A model generated the notes under the pieces. That model was not told the DNA's origin, did no database searches, and saw only the letters and a list, made by a program, of their open reading frames with translations. From contig NC_021149.1 in the NCBI RefSeq assembly GCF_000380335.1, positions 434,001 to 498,000 of the forward strand: 64,000 nt of DNA, written 5' to 3'. Made by a program: the position numbers and the translations under genes. The DNA is from Azotobacter vinelandii CA (lineage in GTDB: Bacteria; Pseudomonadota; Gammaproteobacteria; Pseudomonadales; Pseudomonadaceae). Shown piece after piece: positions 33,607-45,492 of the stretch; position 1 is the stretch's first letter, and the number at the start of each line of letters is the position of its first letter.

Positions 33607-36135
33607 ATGCAGCAACGCCGACTCGCCGCGCGCCCTGGGCGCTTCCGGCTCAGTGCCCTGGCTCTGGCCATCGCCGCCGCGCCGGTCGGGGCCGTGGAAG
33701 AGAACGTCGTGGCCCTCGAACATATCGAGGTGGTCGGCCAGGCCGCCAGCATCGACGCGGCGCTGAACGACCAGCGCGATTCCGACAGCGTGCAGAGCAC
33801 CGTGCATGCCGACGGCGTCGCCCAGTTGCCCGACGAGAACGTCGCCGAGGCGGCGCAGCGCCTGCCCGGCGTGTCCATCGAGCGCGACCAGAACGAAGGC
33901 CGTTTCGTCAGCGTGCGCGGCCTGGGGCCGGACCTGAACAGCGTGACCATCAACGGCACCCTGGTGCCGGCGCCGGAGAGCGGCCGCCGTGCGGTGGCCC
34001 TCGACGTGCTGCCGGCCGAACTGGTGCAGTCGCTGTCGGTGGTCAAGACCCTGACCCCGGACATGGACGCCAACTCCCTGGGCGGCACCATCGAGGTGGA
34101 GAGCCTGTCCGCCTTCGACCACGACGGGCTGTTCTACACCCTGAGCAGCGAGGCCAGCCACGACGAGAACACCGGCGAGAACAGCCCGAAGTTCTCCGGC
34201 GCGATCAGCCAGCGCTTCAGCCTCGGCGACGGTATCGACAACTTCGGCGTGGCCGCCGCCTACAGTTGGTCGGACCGCGACTTCGGCTCGGACAACGTGG
34301 AAACCGGCGGCGACTGGGACTTCGAGGACGGGCCGCGGCTGGAAGGGGCGGAGCTGCGCGACTACGAGATCAGCCGCGAGCGCACCGGCTTCGGCCTCAA
34401 CTTCGACTACCGCCCGGACGACTACTCCAGCTATTACCTGCGCACCCTCTACAGCCGTTACGCCGACAGCGAGACGCGCAACGCCGCCGGCGTCGAGTTC
34501 GCCGATCCGCTGGCGCCGGGCGGCAGCGGCGAGGCCGAGGGCTGGCGCGAGCTGAAGGATCGCACGGAAATCCAGACGATCCGCTCCTACGTGCTCGGCG
34601 GCGAGCGCCTGCTCGGTCCCTGGACCCTGAAGGGACAGGTCGGCTACAGCCGCTCCAGCGAGAACTCCCGCGGCCTGGGCAGCGCCGTCTTCGAAAGCGA
34701 CGAGGAGTTCGAGGACGCCGGCTTCACCAGTCGCGCCAAACCGCACCTGAACATCGGCAGCGGCTTCTTCAGCGCCGACGGCTTCAGCTTCGACGAGGCG
34801 GAGATGGCCAGGGAGCGCACCACCGACACCGAGCGCAACCTCAAGCTCGACCTGGCCCGCGACTACGAGCTGTCCGGGCATGCCGCGCAGGTCAAGTTCG
34901 GCGGCAAGCTGAGCCGCCGCGACAAGGACAACGACACCGATATCTGGACCTACGAGGACCTCGACGAATACGGCCTGAGCGACGCGCAACTGGCGATGAG
35001 TGGCTACACCAGCGGCACGGTGCACTATGGCCTCGGCAACTTCGGTCCGGGGCTGTCCGCCAGCCGGATCAGAGCGCTGCTCGGCGGGCTCGACCGCGAC
35101 GACTTCTACGACGAGGAAGAGTCGCGGGTGAACGACTACGACATGAAGGAAGACATCGACGCCGCCTACCTGATGCACAGCCTGGACATCGGCGACCTGC
35201 GCATCATCGCCGGCATGCGCTACGAAAGGACCCGTTTCGAGGCCCGCGGCAGCGGTATCCGCGACGGCGACTTCGAGTCGATCGACGAGCGCAACACCTA
35301 TGACCACTGGCTGCCGGGCCTGCACCTGCGTTACCGGTTGGGCGAGAACACCCAGGTGCGCGCCGCCATCACCAACTCGGTGGTGCGCCCGACCTTCGGC
35401 CAACTGGCGCCCGGCTTCGTCATCGACGGCGACGAGGCGAGCTTCGGCAACCCCAATCTGTCGCCCCTGGAGTCGCGCAACTTCGACCTGGGCATCGAGC
35501 ACTACCTGGGCCGCGCCGGGGTGGTCTCGGCCTTCCTGTTCTACAAGGACATCGACAACTTCGCCTATAACACCGATCTGGCCGGCAGCGGCGTCTGGGC
35601 CGACTTCTCCGAGGCGAACACCTACGCCAACGGCGACCGCGCCGACCTCTGGGGACTGGAGCTGGCCTGGTCGCAGAAGTTCGACTGGCTGCCGGCGCCC
35701 TGGAACGGCCTGCTGGTCGGCGGCAACCTCACCTTCACCCATTCCGAGGCGAGCATCAGTAGCCGCGACCCGGACAGCGGCCGCAAGCGGCACCGCGACA
35801 TCGACCTGCCCAACCAGTCCAAGCGGGTCGGCAACCTGATGCTCGGCTGGGAGGACGACCGGCTGAGCCTGCGCCTGTCGCTCAACTACAAGTCCGATTA
35901 CCTCCAAGAGGTGGCCGGCATCGACGACGAGGACCACGACCTCTACGTGGACGACCAGACCTTCGTCGATTTCAGCGCCCGCTACTCCCTGACCCCGAAC
36001 CTGCAACTGTCCTTCGAGGCGCAGAACCTCACCGACGAGCACTACTACGTCTACAGCGGCCACCGCAGCTTCAACGCCCAGTACGAGGAGTACGGCCCGA
36101 CCTACAAGGTCGGCCTGACCCTGGTCAATTTCTGA
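33607..36135 (+). CDS. TonB-dependent receptor (probable phytate receptor)
   Basis: An 842-residue outer-membrane receptor. Signal peptide (cut near GAVE/EN), then a plug domain (about 55-180, with QLPDENVAEAAQRLPGVSIE and VSVRGLGPDLNSVTING) and a 22-stranded barrel ending in the terminal Phe. No STN signalling domain and no TonB-coupled sigma factor nearby, so it is not a siderophore surface-signalling system. The next gene is a phytase, followed by ExbB, ExbD and TonB, which points to inositol phosphates as ligand. This link of TonB receptors with beta-propeller phytases is known in proteobacteria; the ligand here is inferred. Confidence 0.85.
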   Translation: MQQRRLAARPGRFRLSALALAIAAAPVGAVEENVVALEHIEVVGQAASIDAALNDQRDSDSVQSTVHADGVAQLPDENVAEAAQRLPGVSIERDQNEGRFVSVRGLGPDLNSVTINGTLVPAPESGRRAVALDVLPAELVQSLSVVKTLTPDMDANSLGGTIEVESLSAFDHDGLFYTLSSEASHDENTGENSPKFSGAISQRFSLGDGIDNFGVAAAYSWSDRDFGSDNVETGGDWDFEDGPRLEGAELRDYEISRERTGFGLNFDYRPDDYSSYYLRTLYSRYADSETRNAAGVEFADPLAPGGSGEAEGWRELKDRTEIQTIRSYVLGGERLLGPWTLKGQVGYSRSSENSRGLGSAVFESDEEFEDAGFTSRAKPHLNIGSGFFSADGFSFDEAEMARERTTDTERNLKLDLARDYELSGHAAQVKFGGKLSRRDKDNDTDIWTYEDLDEYGLSDAQLAMSGYTSGTVHYGLGNFGPGLSASRIRALLGGLDRDDFYDEEESRVNDYDMKEDIDAAYLMHSLDIGDLRIIAGMRYERTRFEARGSGIRDGDFESIDERNTYDHWLPGLHLRYRLGENTQVRAAITNSVVRPTFGQLAPGFVIDGDEASFGNPNLSPLESRNFDLGIEHYLGRAGVVSAFLFYKDIDNFAYNTDLAGSGVWADFSEANTYANGDRADLWGLELAWSQKFDWLPAPWNGLLVGGNLTFTHSEASISSRDPDSGRKRHRDIDLPNQSKRVGNLMLGWEDDRLSLRLSLNYKSDYLQEVAGIDDEDHDLYVDDQTFVDFSARYSLTPNLQLSFEAQNLTDEHYYVYSGHRSFNAQYEEYGPTYKVGLTLVNF

Positions 36136-36162
36136 TCCGCCACGACAAGGATTCCCCAGCCC

Positions 36163-38154
36163 ATGATTCCCGCGTTTTCCCGCGTCCTCCCGGCCGGCCT
36201 GCTGCTCTGCGCCGGCCTGGCCCAGGCCGCCGACCCGCCGCGCCTCGAACTGCAACCCTGGAAGGCGCCGGCCGGCGTCGAGATCGCCGACCTGCGCCTG
36301 GTCCCGGACGGAGCGGCCGGCGCCGGGCTGCGTCTGGCCGCCAGCGAACGCCAGGGGCTGCTGCTGCTCGACGGCGAGGGCCGCGAACTGGCGCGCCAGG
36401 GCGGCAGCTACGCCAGCCTGGACAGCCGCCTCGCCGGTTCCCGGCTGATGGTCGCCGCGCTGGACGAGACCGCCCAGCGGGTCGCACTGTTCGCCCTCGA
36501 CCCGGCCAGCCGCCAGTGGGGCCAGCCGCTGTGGCTTCCGGCGCGCGACTACGGCCTCGCCGGGCTGTGCCTGTACCGCGACCAGGCGGCCAATCTCCAC
36601 CTGTTCCTGCTCAGCGAGGAGGGGCGGGGCGAGCAGTGGCTGGTCGGCAGCGGCGAGCGACTGGCCGGCGAGCCGCGCCTGGAACGCAGCCTGCCACTGC
36701 CGGCCGGGGCCGGGCACTGTCAGGTCGAGGATGGCGCGGGCCTACTGTTCGTCAACGAGGAAGACGTCGGCCTGTGGGCCTATCCGGCGCATCCCGAGGC
36801 CGACGGCACGCGCCGGCCGGTGGACATGCTCGATCCCTTCGGCTCGCTGGGCGGACGCGCCGGGGCCGTGGCCGCGCTGCCCGGCGGTCTGCTGGCGCTG
36901 GACCCGCGGCGCGCTGAGCTGCACCTCTACCAGTGGCAGGCGTGGGGCTGGCAGGCGCTGGGCGCGCTGCCGCTGGCCGGCCTGGCGGCGCCCGAGCGGC
37001 TGGCCGCGCGACCCACCGCCAACGGGCTGGAACTGCTGGTCCGCGACGACGACGGCCGCCTGTTCGCCGGCACGCTGGACTGGCGGGCGAGCCCGCCGGC
37101 CCTGCCGAAGGCGCTGCCCGAGGTCGCCGCGCTGCGCCAGAGCGAGCCGGTCGGCCGCCATGGCGACGCCGCCGACGACCCGGCGATCTGGGTCCATCCC
37201 GGCGATCCGGCGCGCTCGCGGGTGCTCGGCACCGACAAGAAGCAGGGCCTGCAGGTCTACGACCTCGACGGCAAACTGCTGCAGGAGTTGCCGGTGGGGC
37301 GCCTGAACAACGTCGACCTGCGCCCGGACTTCGCGCTCGGCGGTACGCGGGTCGACCTGGCCGTGGCCAGCCACCGCGACCGCAACAGTATCGTCGCGTT
37401 CGCCATCGACCGCGCCAGCGGCGAGCTGCGCGAGGCCGGCGAAATCTCCACGCCGCTGGCGGAGATCTACGGCATCTGCCTGTTCCAGCCGGCGCCGGGC
37501 GAGTTGTACGCCTTCGCCAACGGCAAGGACGGCAGCTTCCGGCAGTACCGCCTGTACGACGCCGGCGGCCGGGTGGCGGGCGAGCCGCTGCGCGGCTTCC
37601 GGGTCGCCAGCCAGCCCGAGGGCTGCGTCGCCGACGACCGCCGCCAGCGCCTGTTCCTCGGCGAGGAGGACACCGGAGTGTGGGCGCTGGATGCCCGCCC
37701 GGACGCGCCCGTCGAGCTGCAAAGCGTGATCCGCGTCGGCGCGGACCTGCAGGCCGATGTCGAGGGGCTGGCCCTCTACCGGGGCGCGGCCCACGACTAT
37801 CTGGTGGTCTCCAGCCAGGGCAACGACAGCTATCTGGTGCTCGACGCCGAGCCGCCGCATGCGCTCAAAGGCGCCTTCCGGGTCGGCCTGAACGTCGAGC
37901 TGGGCATCGACGGCGCCTCCGAGACCGACGGCCTGGAGATCGTTTCGGCCGACCTCGGCGGTCCCTGGAGCACCGGCCTGCTGGTGGTGCAGGACGGCCG
38001 CAAGCGCATGCCCGAGCGGACCCAGAACTTCAAGTTCGTGCCCTGGAGCGCGGTCGCCGAGCGCCTGGGCCTGGCGCCGCCGGCGGCCGGCGAAAACGAC
38101 GTCGAACCGCAGTCGCCGGCCGACGCGGACGGACCCACGGGAGTCGCACCATGA
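36163..38154 (+). CDS. Beta-propeller phytase, two-domain
   Basis: A 663-residue secreted or periplasmic enzyme that releases phosphate from phytate with calcium. The signal peptide is cut near LAQA/AD. The C-terminal propeller (about 330-640) carries the diagnostic DDPAIWVHPGDP (starting at residue 338), GTDKKQGLQVYDLDGK and NNVDLRPDF motifs. The N-terminal half (about 25-320) looks like a second, degenerate propeller without those ligands, as in dual-domain phytases. The final 30 residues are Pro- and Asp-rich. It lies 27 bases after the receptor gene and overlaps exbB by four bases, so it is part of the operon. Confidence 0.88.
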   Translation: MIPAFSRVLPAGLLLCAGLAQAADPPRLELQPWKAPAGVEIADLRLVPDGAAGAGLRLAASERQGLLLLDGEGRELARQGGSYASLDSRLAGSRLMVAALDETAQRVALFALDPASRQWGQPLWLPARDYGLAGLCLYRDQAANLHLFLLSEEGRGEQWLVGSGERLAGEPRLERSLPLPAGAGHCQVEDGAGLLFVNEEDVGLWAYPAHPEADGTRRPVDMLDPFGSLGGRAGAVAALPGGLLALDPRRAELHLYQWQAWGWQALGALPLAGLAAPERLAARPTANGLELLVRDDDGRLFAGTLDWRASPPALPKALPEVAALRQSEPVGRHGDAADDPAIWVHPGDPARSRVLGTDKKQGLQVYDLDGKLLQELPVGRLNNVDLRPDFALGGTRVDLAVASHRDRNSIVAFAIDRASGELREAGEISTPLAEIYGICLFQPAPGELYAFANGKDGSFRQYRLYDAGGRVAGEPLRGFRVASQPEGCVADDRRQRLFLGEEDTGVWALDARPDAPVELQSVIRVGADLQADVEGLALYRGAAHDYLVVSSQGNDSYLVLDAEPPHALKGAFRVGLNVELGIDGASETDGLEIVSADLGGPWSTGLLVVQDGRKRMPERTQNFKFVPWSAVAERLGLAPPAAGENDVEPQSPADADGPTGVAP

Positions 38155-38855
38155 GTCCGGCCATCGAACCGATGAGCGTCTGGGGCCTGATCGAGGAGGC
38201 CAGTCCGCTGGTTAAGCTGGTCATGCTGACCCTGGTCCTCGCCTCGCTCGCCAGTTGGTACCTGATCGTCCGCCGCAGCCTGCTGCTCGGCGCCAGCGAG
38301 CGCCTGTGCAGGGACTTCCTGCGGCGCTTTCGCGGCAGCGCCGAGCTCGCCCCGCTGTACCGCGAGGCCGCCGAACTGCCCGCCGACGCCGGCCTGGAAC
38401 GCCTGTTCCGCGCCGGCTACGGCGAATTCCAGCAGCTCGGCGGCGAGCCGGGCGTGGCGCCCGAGGCGGTGATCGAAGGCGTCGAGCGCAGTCTGCTGGT
38501 GGCCATCAGCGAGGAGGAGGAGCGTCTCGGCAAGGGCCTGGCGCTGCTCGCCAGCATCGGCTCGGTGAGCCCCTACATCGGCCTGTTCGGCACCGTCTGG
38601 GGGATCATGAACTCCTTCATCGGCCTGTCGCAGGTGCGCCAGGCGACCCTTTCCACCGTCGCGCCGGGCATCGCCGAGGCGCTGATCGCCACCGCCATCG
38701 GCCTGTTCGCGGCGATTCCCGCGGTGCTCGCCTACAACCGCTTCAGTGCCCGCGTCGCCAGCCTCTCCAGCCGTTACTACGCCTTCGGCAACGAGCTGCA
38801 GGGGCGCCTGCACCGTCGCCTGCAGGCCGCGCCCGGCCTGGTCCGGGCCGCCTGA
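38151..38855 (+). CDS. exbB: ExbB/TolQ/MotA-type proton channel
   Basis: A 234-residue inner-membrane protein with three transmembrane helices (about 18-38, 130-155, 170-195), and the conserved motif [20 protein letters not shown] followed by [20 protein letters not shown]. It forms the pentameric proton channel that energises TonB. The overlap ATGA with the phytase gene and the direct sequence into exbD show that it belongs to this cluster. TolQ and ExbB are hard to separate on sequence alone; the neighbours favour ExbB. Confidence 0.9.
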   Translation: MSPAIEPMSVWGLIEEASPLVKLVMLTLVLASLASWYLIVRRSLLLGASERLCRDFLRRFRGSAELAPLYREAAELPADAGLERLFRAGYGEFQQLGGEPGVAPEAVIEGVERSLLVAISEEEERLGKGLALLASIGSVSPYIGLFGTVWGIMNSFIGLSQVRQATLSTVAPGIAEALIATAIGLFAAIPAVLAYNRFSARVASLSSRYYAFGNELQGRLHRRLQAAPGLVRAA

Positions 38856-38864
38856 GGAGGCCGC

Positions 38865-39308
38865 ATGCGCAAACCGCACAACCCGCACGCGCCCAAGGCC
38901 GAGATGAACGTGGTGCCCTATATCGACGTGCTGCTGGTGCTGCTGGTGATCTTCATGGTCACCGCGCCCCTGCTCACCCAGGGCGTGCCGATCGAACTGC
39001 CCGAGGTCGCCGCCGAGGCGTTGCCGACGGACAACCGCCAGCAGATCCTCACCCTCTCGGTGAAGGCCGACGGCGGCTACTACTGGAACCTCGGCCCCGA
39101 ACTGGATACCGAGGGCCGTACCGACAGCGCGGCGGACTTGGCGGAGATGAGCGCCAAGGTCGGCGCCATAGTCGCCGCGCACGGCGACACCCAGGTCTAC
39201 GTCCGCGCCGACCGGGACGCCGACTACGCCAGCGTGGTCGCCGGCATCGCCGCGCTGCAGCAGGGCGGGGTGAGAAACCTCGGGCTGATCACCGAGGCGC
39301 CGCAATGA
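38865..39308 (+). CDS. exbD: ExbD/TolR-type energy-transducing protein
   Basis: A 147-residue protein with one transmembrane helix (about 15-35, [19 protein letters not shown]) carrying the essential aspartate of ExbD/TolR at Asp21, and a periplasmic domain. Works as a dimer inside the ExbB pentamer. Nine bases after exbB; its stop overlaps the tonB start (ATGA). Confidence 0.9.
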   Translation: MRKPHNPHAPKAEMNVVPYIDVLLVLLVIFMVTAPLLTQGVPIELPEVAAEALPTDNRQQILTLSVKADGGYYWNLGPELDTEGRTDSAADLAEMSAKVGAIVAAHGDTQVYVRADRDADYASVVAGIAALQQGGVRNLGLITEAPQ

Positions 39309-40177
39309 GCGCCGCGATCCTCGACGGTCCGGCGGCCGTCATCCCGGCCCGGAGCGGCGGCGACCGGTCGCGCCGGCTCGCCGCCGCCGGCGTGGCGCTG
39401 GCTGTGCACGCTGCCGTGCTGGCCCTGCTGACGCTCGCCTGGCGGGACGAGCCGCCGCTGGCCCCGCAGGTGCGCACCTTGACCACCCGGCTGGTCGCCC
39501 TGGCGCCAGCATCCGCGCCGCTGCCGGAGCAGCCCGTCGCGGCGCGACCGCCCGGCCCCGTGGCGGCGCCTGAGCCTCACGCGGCACGGCAGAAGCCGGA
39601 ACGGGCGGCCCTGGCGCGCAAGCGGCTGGAGATGGAAAAGCGCGAGCGGCAGCGCGTCGAGCGGCAACGCGTGCAGGAGCGCCACGAACAGGCGCGCCGC
39701 GAGGCCGAGGCGCTGGCGCGGCGCGAGGCCGAAGCCGCCGAACGCGCCGCCACGGAACGCGCCCGCGTCGCGCAAGCCGCCGCCACAGCCGAACGCGCCC
39801 GCGTCGCGCAAGCCGCCGCCACAGCCGAACGCGCCCGCGTCGCGCAAGCCGCCGCCACAGCCGAACGCGCCCGCGCCGAGGCCGCCGAAGCGGCCAGCAG
39901 CCAATACCTGCCGATCGCCAAGCGGGCCCCGGACTACCCAGAATCCGCTCTGGACAGGGGCATCGAGGGCGACTGCACGGTCGGTTACCGGGTCGACGCC
40001 CAGGGCCGGGTGGAGGAGCCACGGATCGTCGGCGACTGCCATCCGCTGTTCGTCCGCCCGTCGCTGGCCGCGGCCAGGACCTTCCGCTACCGGCCACGGA
40101 TCGTCGACGGCCGGGCCGTCGTCGTGCCCGACGTGAAGAACACCTTCCACTACCGAATCCGGGAAAAGCGCCGATGA
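39305..40177 (+). CDS. tonB: TonB-family energy transducer
   Basis: A 290-residue protein. A transmembrane anchor (about 25-46) is followed by a Pro-rich region and a long helical, Ala/Arg/Glu-rich spacer, then a TonB C-terminal domain (about 205-290: [20 protein letters not shown] ... [10 protein letters not shown] ... [10 protein letters not shown]). The spacer contains three perfect tandem 12-residue repeats. The spacer is Ala/Arg/Glu-rich and not the usual Pro-Glu/Pro-Lys type, so it may be a stiff helix as in TolA. It would deliver energy specifically to the phytate receptor of the same operon. Confidence 0.85.
   Translation: MSAAILDGPAAVIPARSGGDRSRRLAAAGVALAVHAAVLALLTLAWRDEPPLAPQVRTLTTRLVALAPASAPLPEQPVAARPPGPVAAPEPHAARQKPERAALARKRLEMEKRERQRVERQRVQERHEQARREAEALARREAEAAERAATERARVAQAAATAERARVAQAAATAERARVAQAAATAERARAEAAEAASSQYLPIAKRAPDYPESALDRGIEGDCTVGYRVDAQGRVEEPRIVGDCHPLFVRPSLAAARTFRYRPRIVDGRAVVVPDVKNTFHYRIREKRR
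39755..39874 (+). repeat. In-frame tandem repeat inside tonB
   Basis: Three copies of a 36-base unit (39755-39790, 39791-39826, 39827-39862) coding [12 protein letters not shown], followed by a partial fourth copy. The copies are almost identical at DNA level, so copy number is likely to vary by slippage or recombination, altering the periplasmic span of TonB. Confidence 0.9.
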
Positions 40178-40470
40178 GCCAGGAGCACAGCCGCTTCCGC
40201 GCCGCCCATGACGGCATCTCCATCGATGCCGGCGCCGATCCGCCGCTGGCCGAAGCGCTCGACTTCGCGGGCGTGCCGGCGCGGCGCGACCCACGATTCG
40301 ACCGCGTGCCGGTCGCCGGGGGCGATACGGTCGTGCCGTTCTTTTCCCGGGGCAGGCCCCACGACTCACCCCGAACCGTGGAGGCGATCCGCTCGCACTC
40401 CACGAGTCGATCGGACGATTTTTTTGCATGGCAAAAAAAATTTGAATGTTTTTTCTTGTTGCTGGTCTAG
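40174..40470 (+). CDS. Possible small protein after tonB
   Basis: A 98-codon frame that overlaps the tonB stop (ATGA). The first about 75 codons show the strong third-position G/C bias of real genes in this window, after which the sequence turns AT-rich. No recognised domain, signal peptide or motif. It may be the remains of a longer gene whose end was lost, or a chance frame. A terminator follows at 40519. Confidence 0.3.
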   Translation: MSQEHSRFRAAHDGISIDAGADPPLAEALDFAGVPARRDPRFDRVPVAGGDTVVPFFSRGRPHDSPRTVEAIRSHSTSRSDDFFAWQKKFECFFLLLV

Positions 40471-40518
40471 CTTAATGACGCGTAATTTGTAGGTGCGTGA
40501 CTCGCATGAGTACCTTTC

Positions 40519-40544
40519 TCCCTCCGCATGGAGGGATTTTTTTT
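40519..40544 (+). terminator. Rho-independent terminator of the phytase/TonB cluster
   Basis: Stem TCCCTCC (40519-40525) with GGAGGGA (40530-40536), loop GCAT, eight T residues. It is the first strong terminator after tonB. Confidence 0.85.
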
Positions 40545-40928
40545 GCGCTGCATTATGGTGCGTGCAGGCATATGGATGGCCATGCTTCTCCTGCCGCGGC
40601 GAGTGACGACCGCGATCGTCGAGGCGCCCGTCCTCGCCGTTGGTCTGCGGGTGACAAGAGGGGCTGAGGTTCGGGCGAACGCCTGGCCGGCCAGATGGCC
40701 AGTTCGGTCGATCGGCTGGCTTGGCGCGGGGTACTCCCCGTGGCGCGCCGTTGTCGGAGTCCGGCCCTGGAGCGGGGCATGCCTGGCCCATCGCCTGCGA
40801 GTAGCCGGAGAACGCCAATGGCGCCGAGGCCGGCCGACCGGAACTGTTGCGTCTGCCGAAGGGTGCCCGGAAAGGAGGCACGCTGTCGGTGGAGAGCATC
40901 GATCGGCGCGGGACTCCGGGGGCAGGAG
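40545..40928. other. Intergenic region between convergent tonB cluster and gshA
   Basis: About 380 bases. Open frames here have no ribosome binding site or known features. The region looks like ordinary high-GC DNA after the AT-rich 40400-40545 stretch. No second terminator for gshA on the minus strand was found. Confidence 0.4.
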
Positions 40929-42521
40929 TCAGCCCCCGTCGCCTTGAATGCTCGCCTGATAGGCCGCGACGAAGTCGTCGAAGCTGCCGGTGTCGCGGCG
41001 TTCCAGCTCCGCTTGTTCGGCCAGGGAGGCGCGGGCCTCGGCCTCGAAGGCCTGGCGCTCCTCCTCGCCCAGTGGGCGGGCGCGGAGGCTTTCGGCGTGG
41101 GCCAGGCTCTGGCGCAGGGCGAAGGCGCGGAAGCTCTCGCCGCGCTCGCGCAGGGTCGCGAGGAGGCGCGCCGAGGGGGTGAGTTCCGGGTCGGCGACCT
41201 TGGCCTGCTGGGCGTGCAGGGCCTTTTCGTAGCCGTCGCCGCCGTAGGCCCGGTCGAACAGGGCGGCGAGCGGCTGCAGGCGTTCGAGCAGTTCGCCCGC
41301 CCAGGCCGCGAGCGGCATCGGCTGTCCGTGGCGCTGCAGATGCAGGCCGGGACGGCGACCCTCCTTGACCACCTTGAGGAAGTTGCCGGTGCAACTGGCG
41401 CATTCGCCCGCGGCCAGGCAGGGGCTGTCTTCGAGGGCGCAGAACAGCAGGAAGGCGTCGAGGAAACGTGCCTCGTCGAGGTCGATGCCCAGCGGCAGGA
41501 AGGGGTCGATGTCCAGGCAGCGCACCTCGACGTACTGCACGCCGCGGGCGACCAGCGCCTGGATCGGCCGCTCGCCGCTGGCGGTGACGCGCTTGGGGCG
41601 GATGGTCGAGTAGTACTCGTTCTCGATCTGCAGGACGTTGGTGTTGAGCTGCAGCCATTCGCCGTCGCGCTGGGTGCCGATCGCGGCGTAGGGCGCGTAG
41701 GGGGTGGAAACCGCCCGGCGCAGGCTGTCGGTGTAGCTGGCCAGGTCGTTGTAGCAGGGGGTCAGGTCGGCCTGGGCGTTGTTGTGGTAGCCCAGGTCGC
41801 TCATCCGCAGACTGGTCGCCCAGGGCAGGTAGAGGGTTTCGGCGTCGAGTTCCTGCAGGTGATGCGGGCGGCCGCGCAGGAAGCTCTTGTCCAGCGCCGG
41901 CGAGGCGCCGAACAGGTACATCAGAAGCCAACTGTAGCGGCGGAAGTTGCGGATCAGCGCGATGTAGCGCTCGGACTGGAAGTCGCGGACGCCGCGGACG
42001 CCGCGGACATCGCCCTCGGCCCGCTGCAGCAGCGGCCAGAGCTCTTCCGGCAGGGAGAAGTTGTAATGGATGCCGGCGATGCATTGCATGGTCTTGCCGT
42101 AGCGCAGCGCCAGTCCCTTGCGGTAGACGTGCTTGAGCCGGCCGATATGGGAGTTGCCGTAGCGGGCGATGGGGATGTCCTCTTCCGCCGGCAGCGGGCA
42201 GGGCATCGACGGGCTCCAGAGGTATTCGCCGTCGAGCTTGGCGCAGGCGAAGCGGTGGACGCGCTCCAGCGCGGCGAGGGTCGCCGCCGAGTCGGTCTCG
42301 GCGGGGGTGATGAACTCCAGCAGCGCTTCCGAATAGTCGGTGGTGATGTACGGATGGGTCAGCGCCGAGCCCAGCGCCGCCGGGTGCGGGGTCCGCGCCA
42401 GCTCGCCGGCGGCGTCGACGCGCAGGCATTCCCGCTCGATGCCGTGCAGGCAGTGCCTGAGCAGGGACTGGTTGGCGGGCTCGCCCAGCAGGGCCAGGCG
42501 ACGGGAGAAAAGCTCGCTCAA
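40929..42521 (-). CDS. gshA: Glutamate-cysteine ligase
   Basis: A 530-residue enzyme that joins glutamate and cysteine with ATP, the first step of glutathione synthesis. The class I GshA pattern is clear: [10 protein letters not shown] near the N-terminus, [26 protein letters not shown], and [12 protein letters not shown]. Start is TTG at 42521, preceded by an AAGGA site eight bases away; E. coli gshA also starts with TTG, and no ATG fits. A short in-frame DNA duplication yields GVRGVRD near residue 175. Upstream of it lies the thioesterase gene 173 bases away on the same strand. Confidence 0.95.
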   Translation of the reverse strand: MSELFSRRLALLGEPANQSLLRHCLHGIERECLRVDAAGELARTPHPAALGSALTHPYITTDYSEALLEFITPAETDSAATLAALERVHRFACAKLDGEYLWSPSMPCPLPAEEDIPIARYGNSHIGRLKHVYRKGLALRYGKTMQCIAGIHYNFSLPEELWPLLQRAEGDVRGVRGVRDFQSERYIALIRNFRRYSWLLMYLFGASPALDKSFLRGRPHHLQELDAETLYLPWATSLRMSDLGYHNNAQADLTPCYNDLASYTDSLRRAVSTPYAPYAAIGTQRDGEWLQLNTNVLQIENEYYSTIRPKRVTASGERPIQALVARGVQYVEVRCLDIDPFLPLGIDLDEARFLDAFLLFCALEDSPCLAAGECASCTGNFLKVVKEGRRPGLHLQRHGQPMPLAAWAGELLERLQPLAALFDRAYGGDGYEKALHAQQAKVADPELTPSARLLATLRERGESFRAFALRQSLAHAESLRARPLGEEERQAFEAEARASLAEQAELERRDTGSFDDFVAAYQASIQGDGG

Positions 42522-42694
42522 GTTAGGATTCCTTCAGGCACGATCGGCCCAATATGGGGACTGACGTACGGCTATACAAGTATCGTCGGCCCCGGGCCGA
42601 AGGGAAATGGCTGCGGTCGGGCAGGCGCACGGGACCGCTCGCGGCGGGAGAAGCCGCCGGCCGTTCCCTGCCTGCCCGACGCCGGGCGAGAGGC

Positions 42695-43084
42695 CTACAG
42701 GAGGGCGAAGGTGGCCAGGGCCTTGGCCACCAGCTTGCCGTCCTGGTGCACCTCGGCCTCGATCACCTGGGTGCGCGTGCCGTGGTGCTCGATCCAGGCA
42801 CGACAGGTCAGGGCGCCCTCGCTGACCGGACGGATGTAGTTGATCTTGCACTCCAGGGTGACGCTGTTCGGCGTGCCGTCGCCCAGGCTGTGGCTGGCCT
42901 GGCCCATGGCGCTGTCGATCAGCGAGAACAGCGCGCCGCCGTGCAGCTTGCCGTGCAGGTTGCGCAGGCCGTCGTGCATGGTCAGGCGCACGCTGGCCTC
43001 GCCGCCGCCGGCGGACAGTATCTCCAGGCCGAGCAGGCGCCCGAAAGCGCTGCTCCTGCCGATTTCTTCCTCTTGCATGCTCAC
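42695..43084 (-). CDS. Hotdog-fold thioesterase (PaaI/YdiI-like)
   Basis: A 129-residue hotdog protein. It carries the family motif LHGKLHGGALFSLIDSAMG (HGG with Asp on the central helix) and SVTLECKINYIRPV on the following strands. It likely hydrolyses an acyl-CoA, substrate unknown. The start is GTG at 43084 with GAGG ten bases upstream inside the tex end; an ATG two codons on (43078) is an alternative. It follows tex by four bases, so it is translationally coupled with it. Confidence 0.88.
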   Translation of the reverse strand: MSMQEEEIGRSSAFGRLLGLEILSAGGGEASVRLTMHDGLRNLHGKLHGGALFSLIDSAMGQASHSLGDGTPNSVTLECKINYIRPVSEGALTCRAWIEHHGTRTQVIEAEVHQDGKLVAKALATFALL

Positions 43085-43088
43085 GGCG

Positions 43089-45401
<2,313 letters not shown>

Positions 45402-45492
45402 ACGACTTCTTCCTGCTTGGGCGGGGGAAGGTGGCCAGGCAGTGGCCACAAGGGAGCGCGATTATAGCGGCCACTTCCGTGCCGATCGAAGC

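Noticed and set aside
33583-36717. Frame of 1044 codons opposite the TonB receptor gene
   Set aside because: Antisense of a well-supported receptor gene; composition (Val, Leu, Gln, Ala, His, Asp repeats) is typical of reverse-strand shadows.
40426-40449. TGGCA-A8-TTTGAA as a sigma-54 promoter
   Set aside because: The GG to GC distance and the -12 GC are wrong (TT at the required place), and the A-run alone makes such matches likely.
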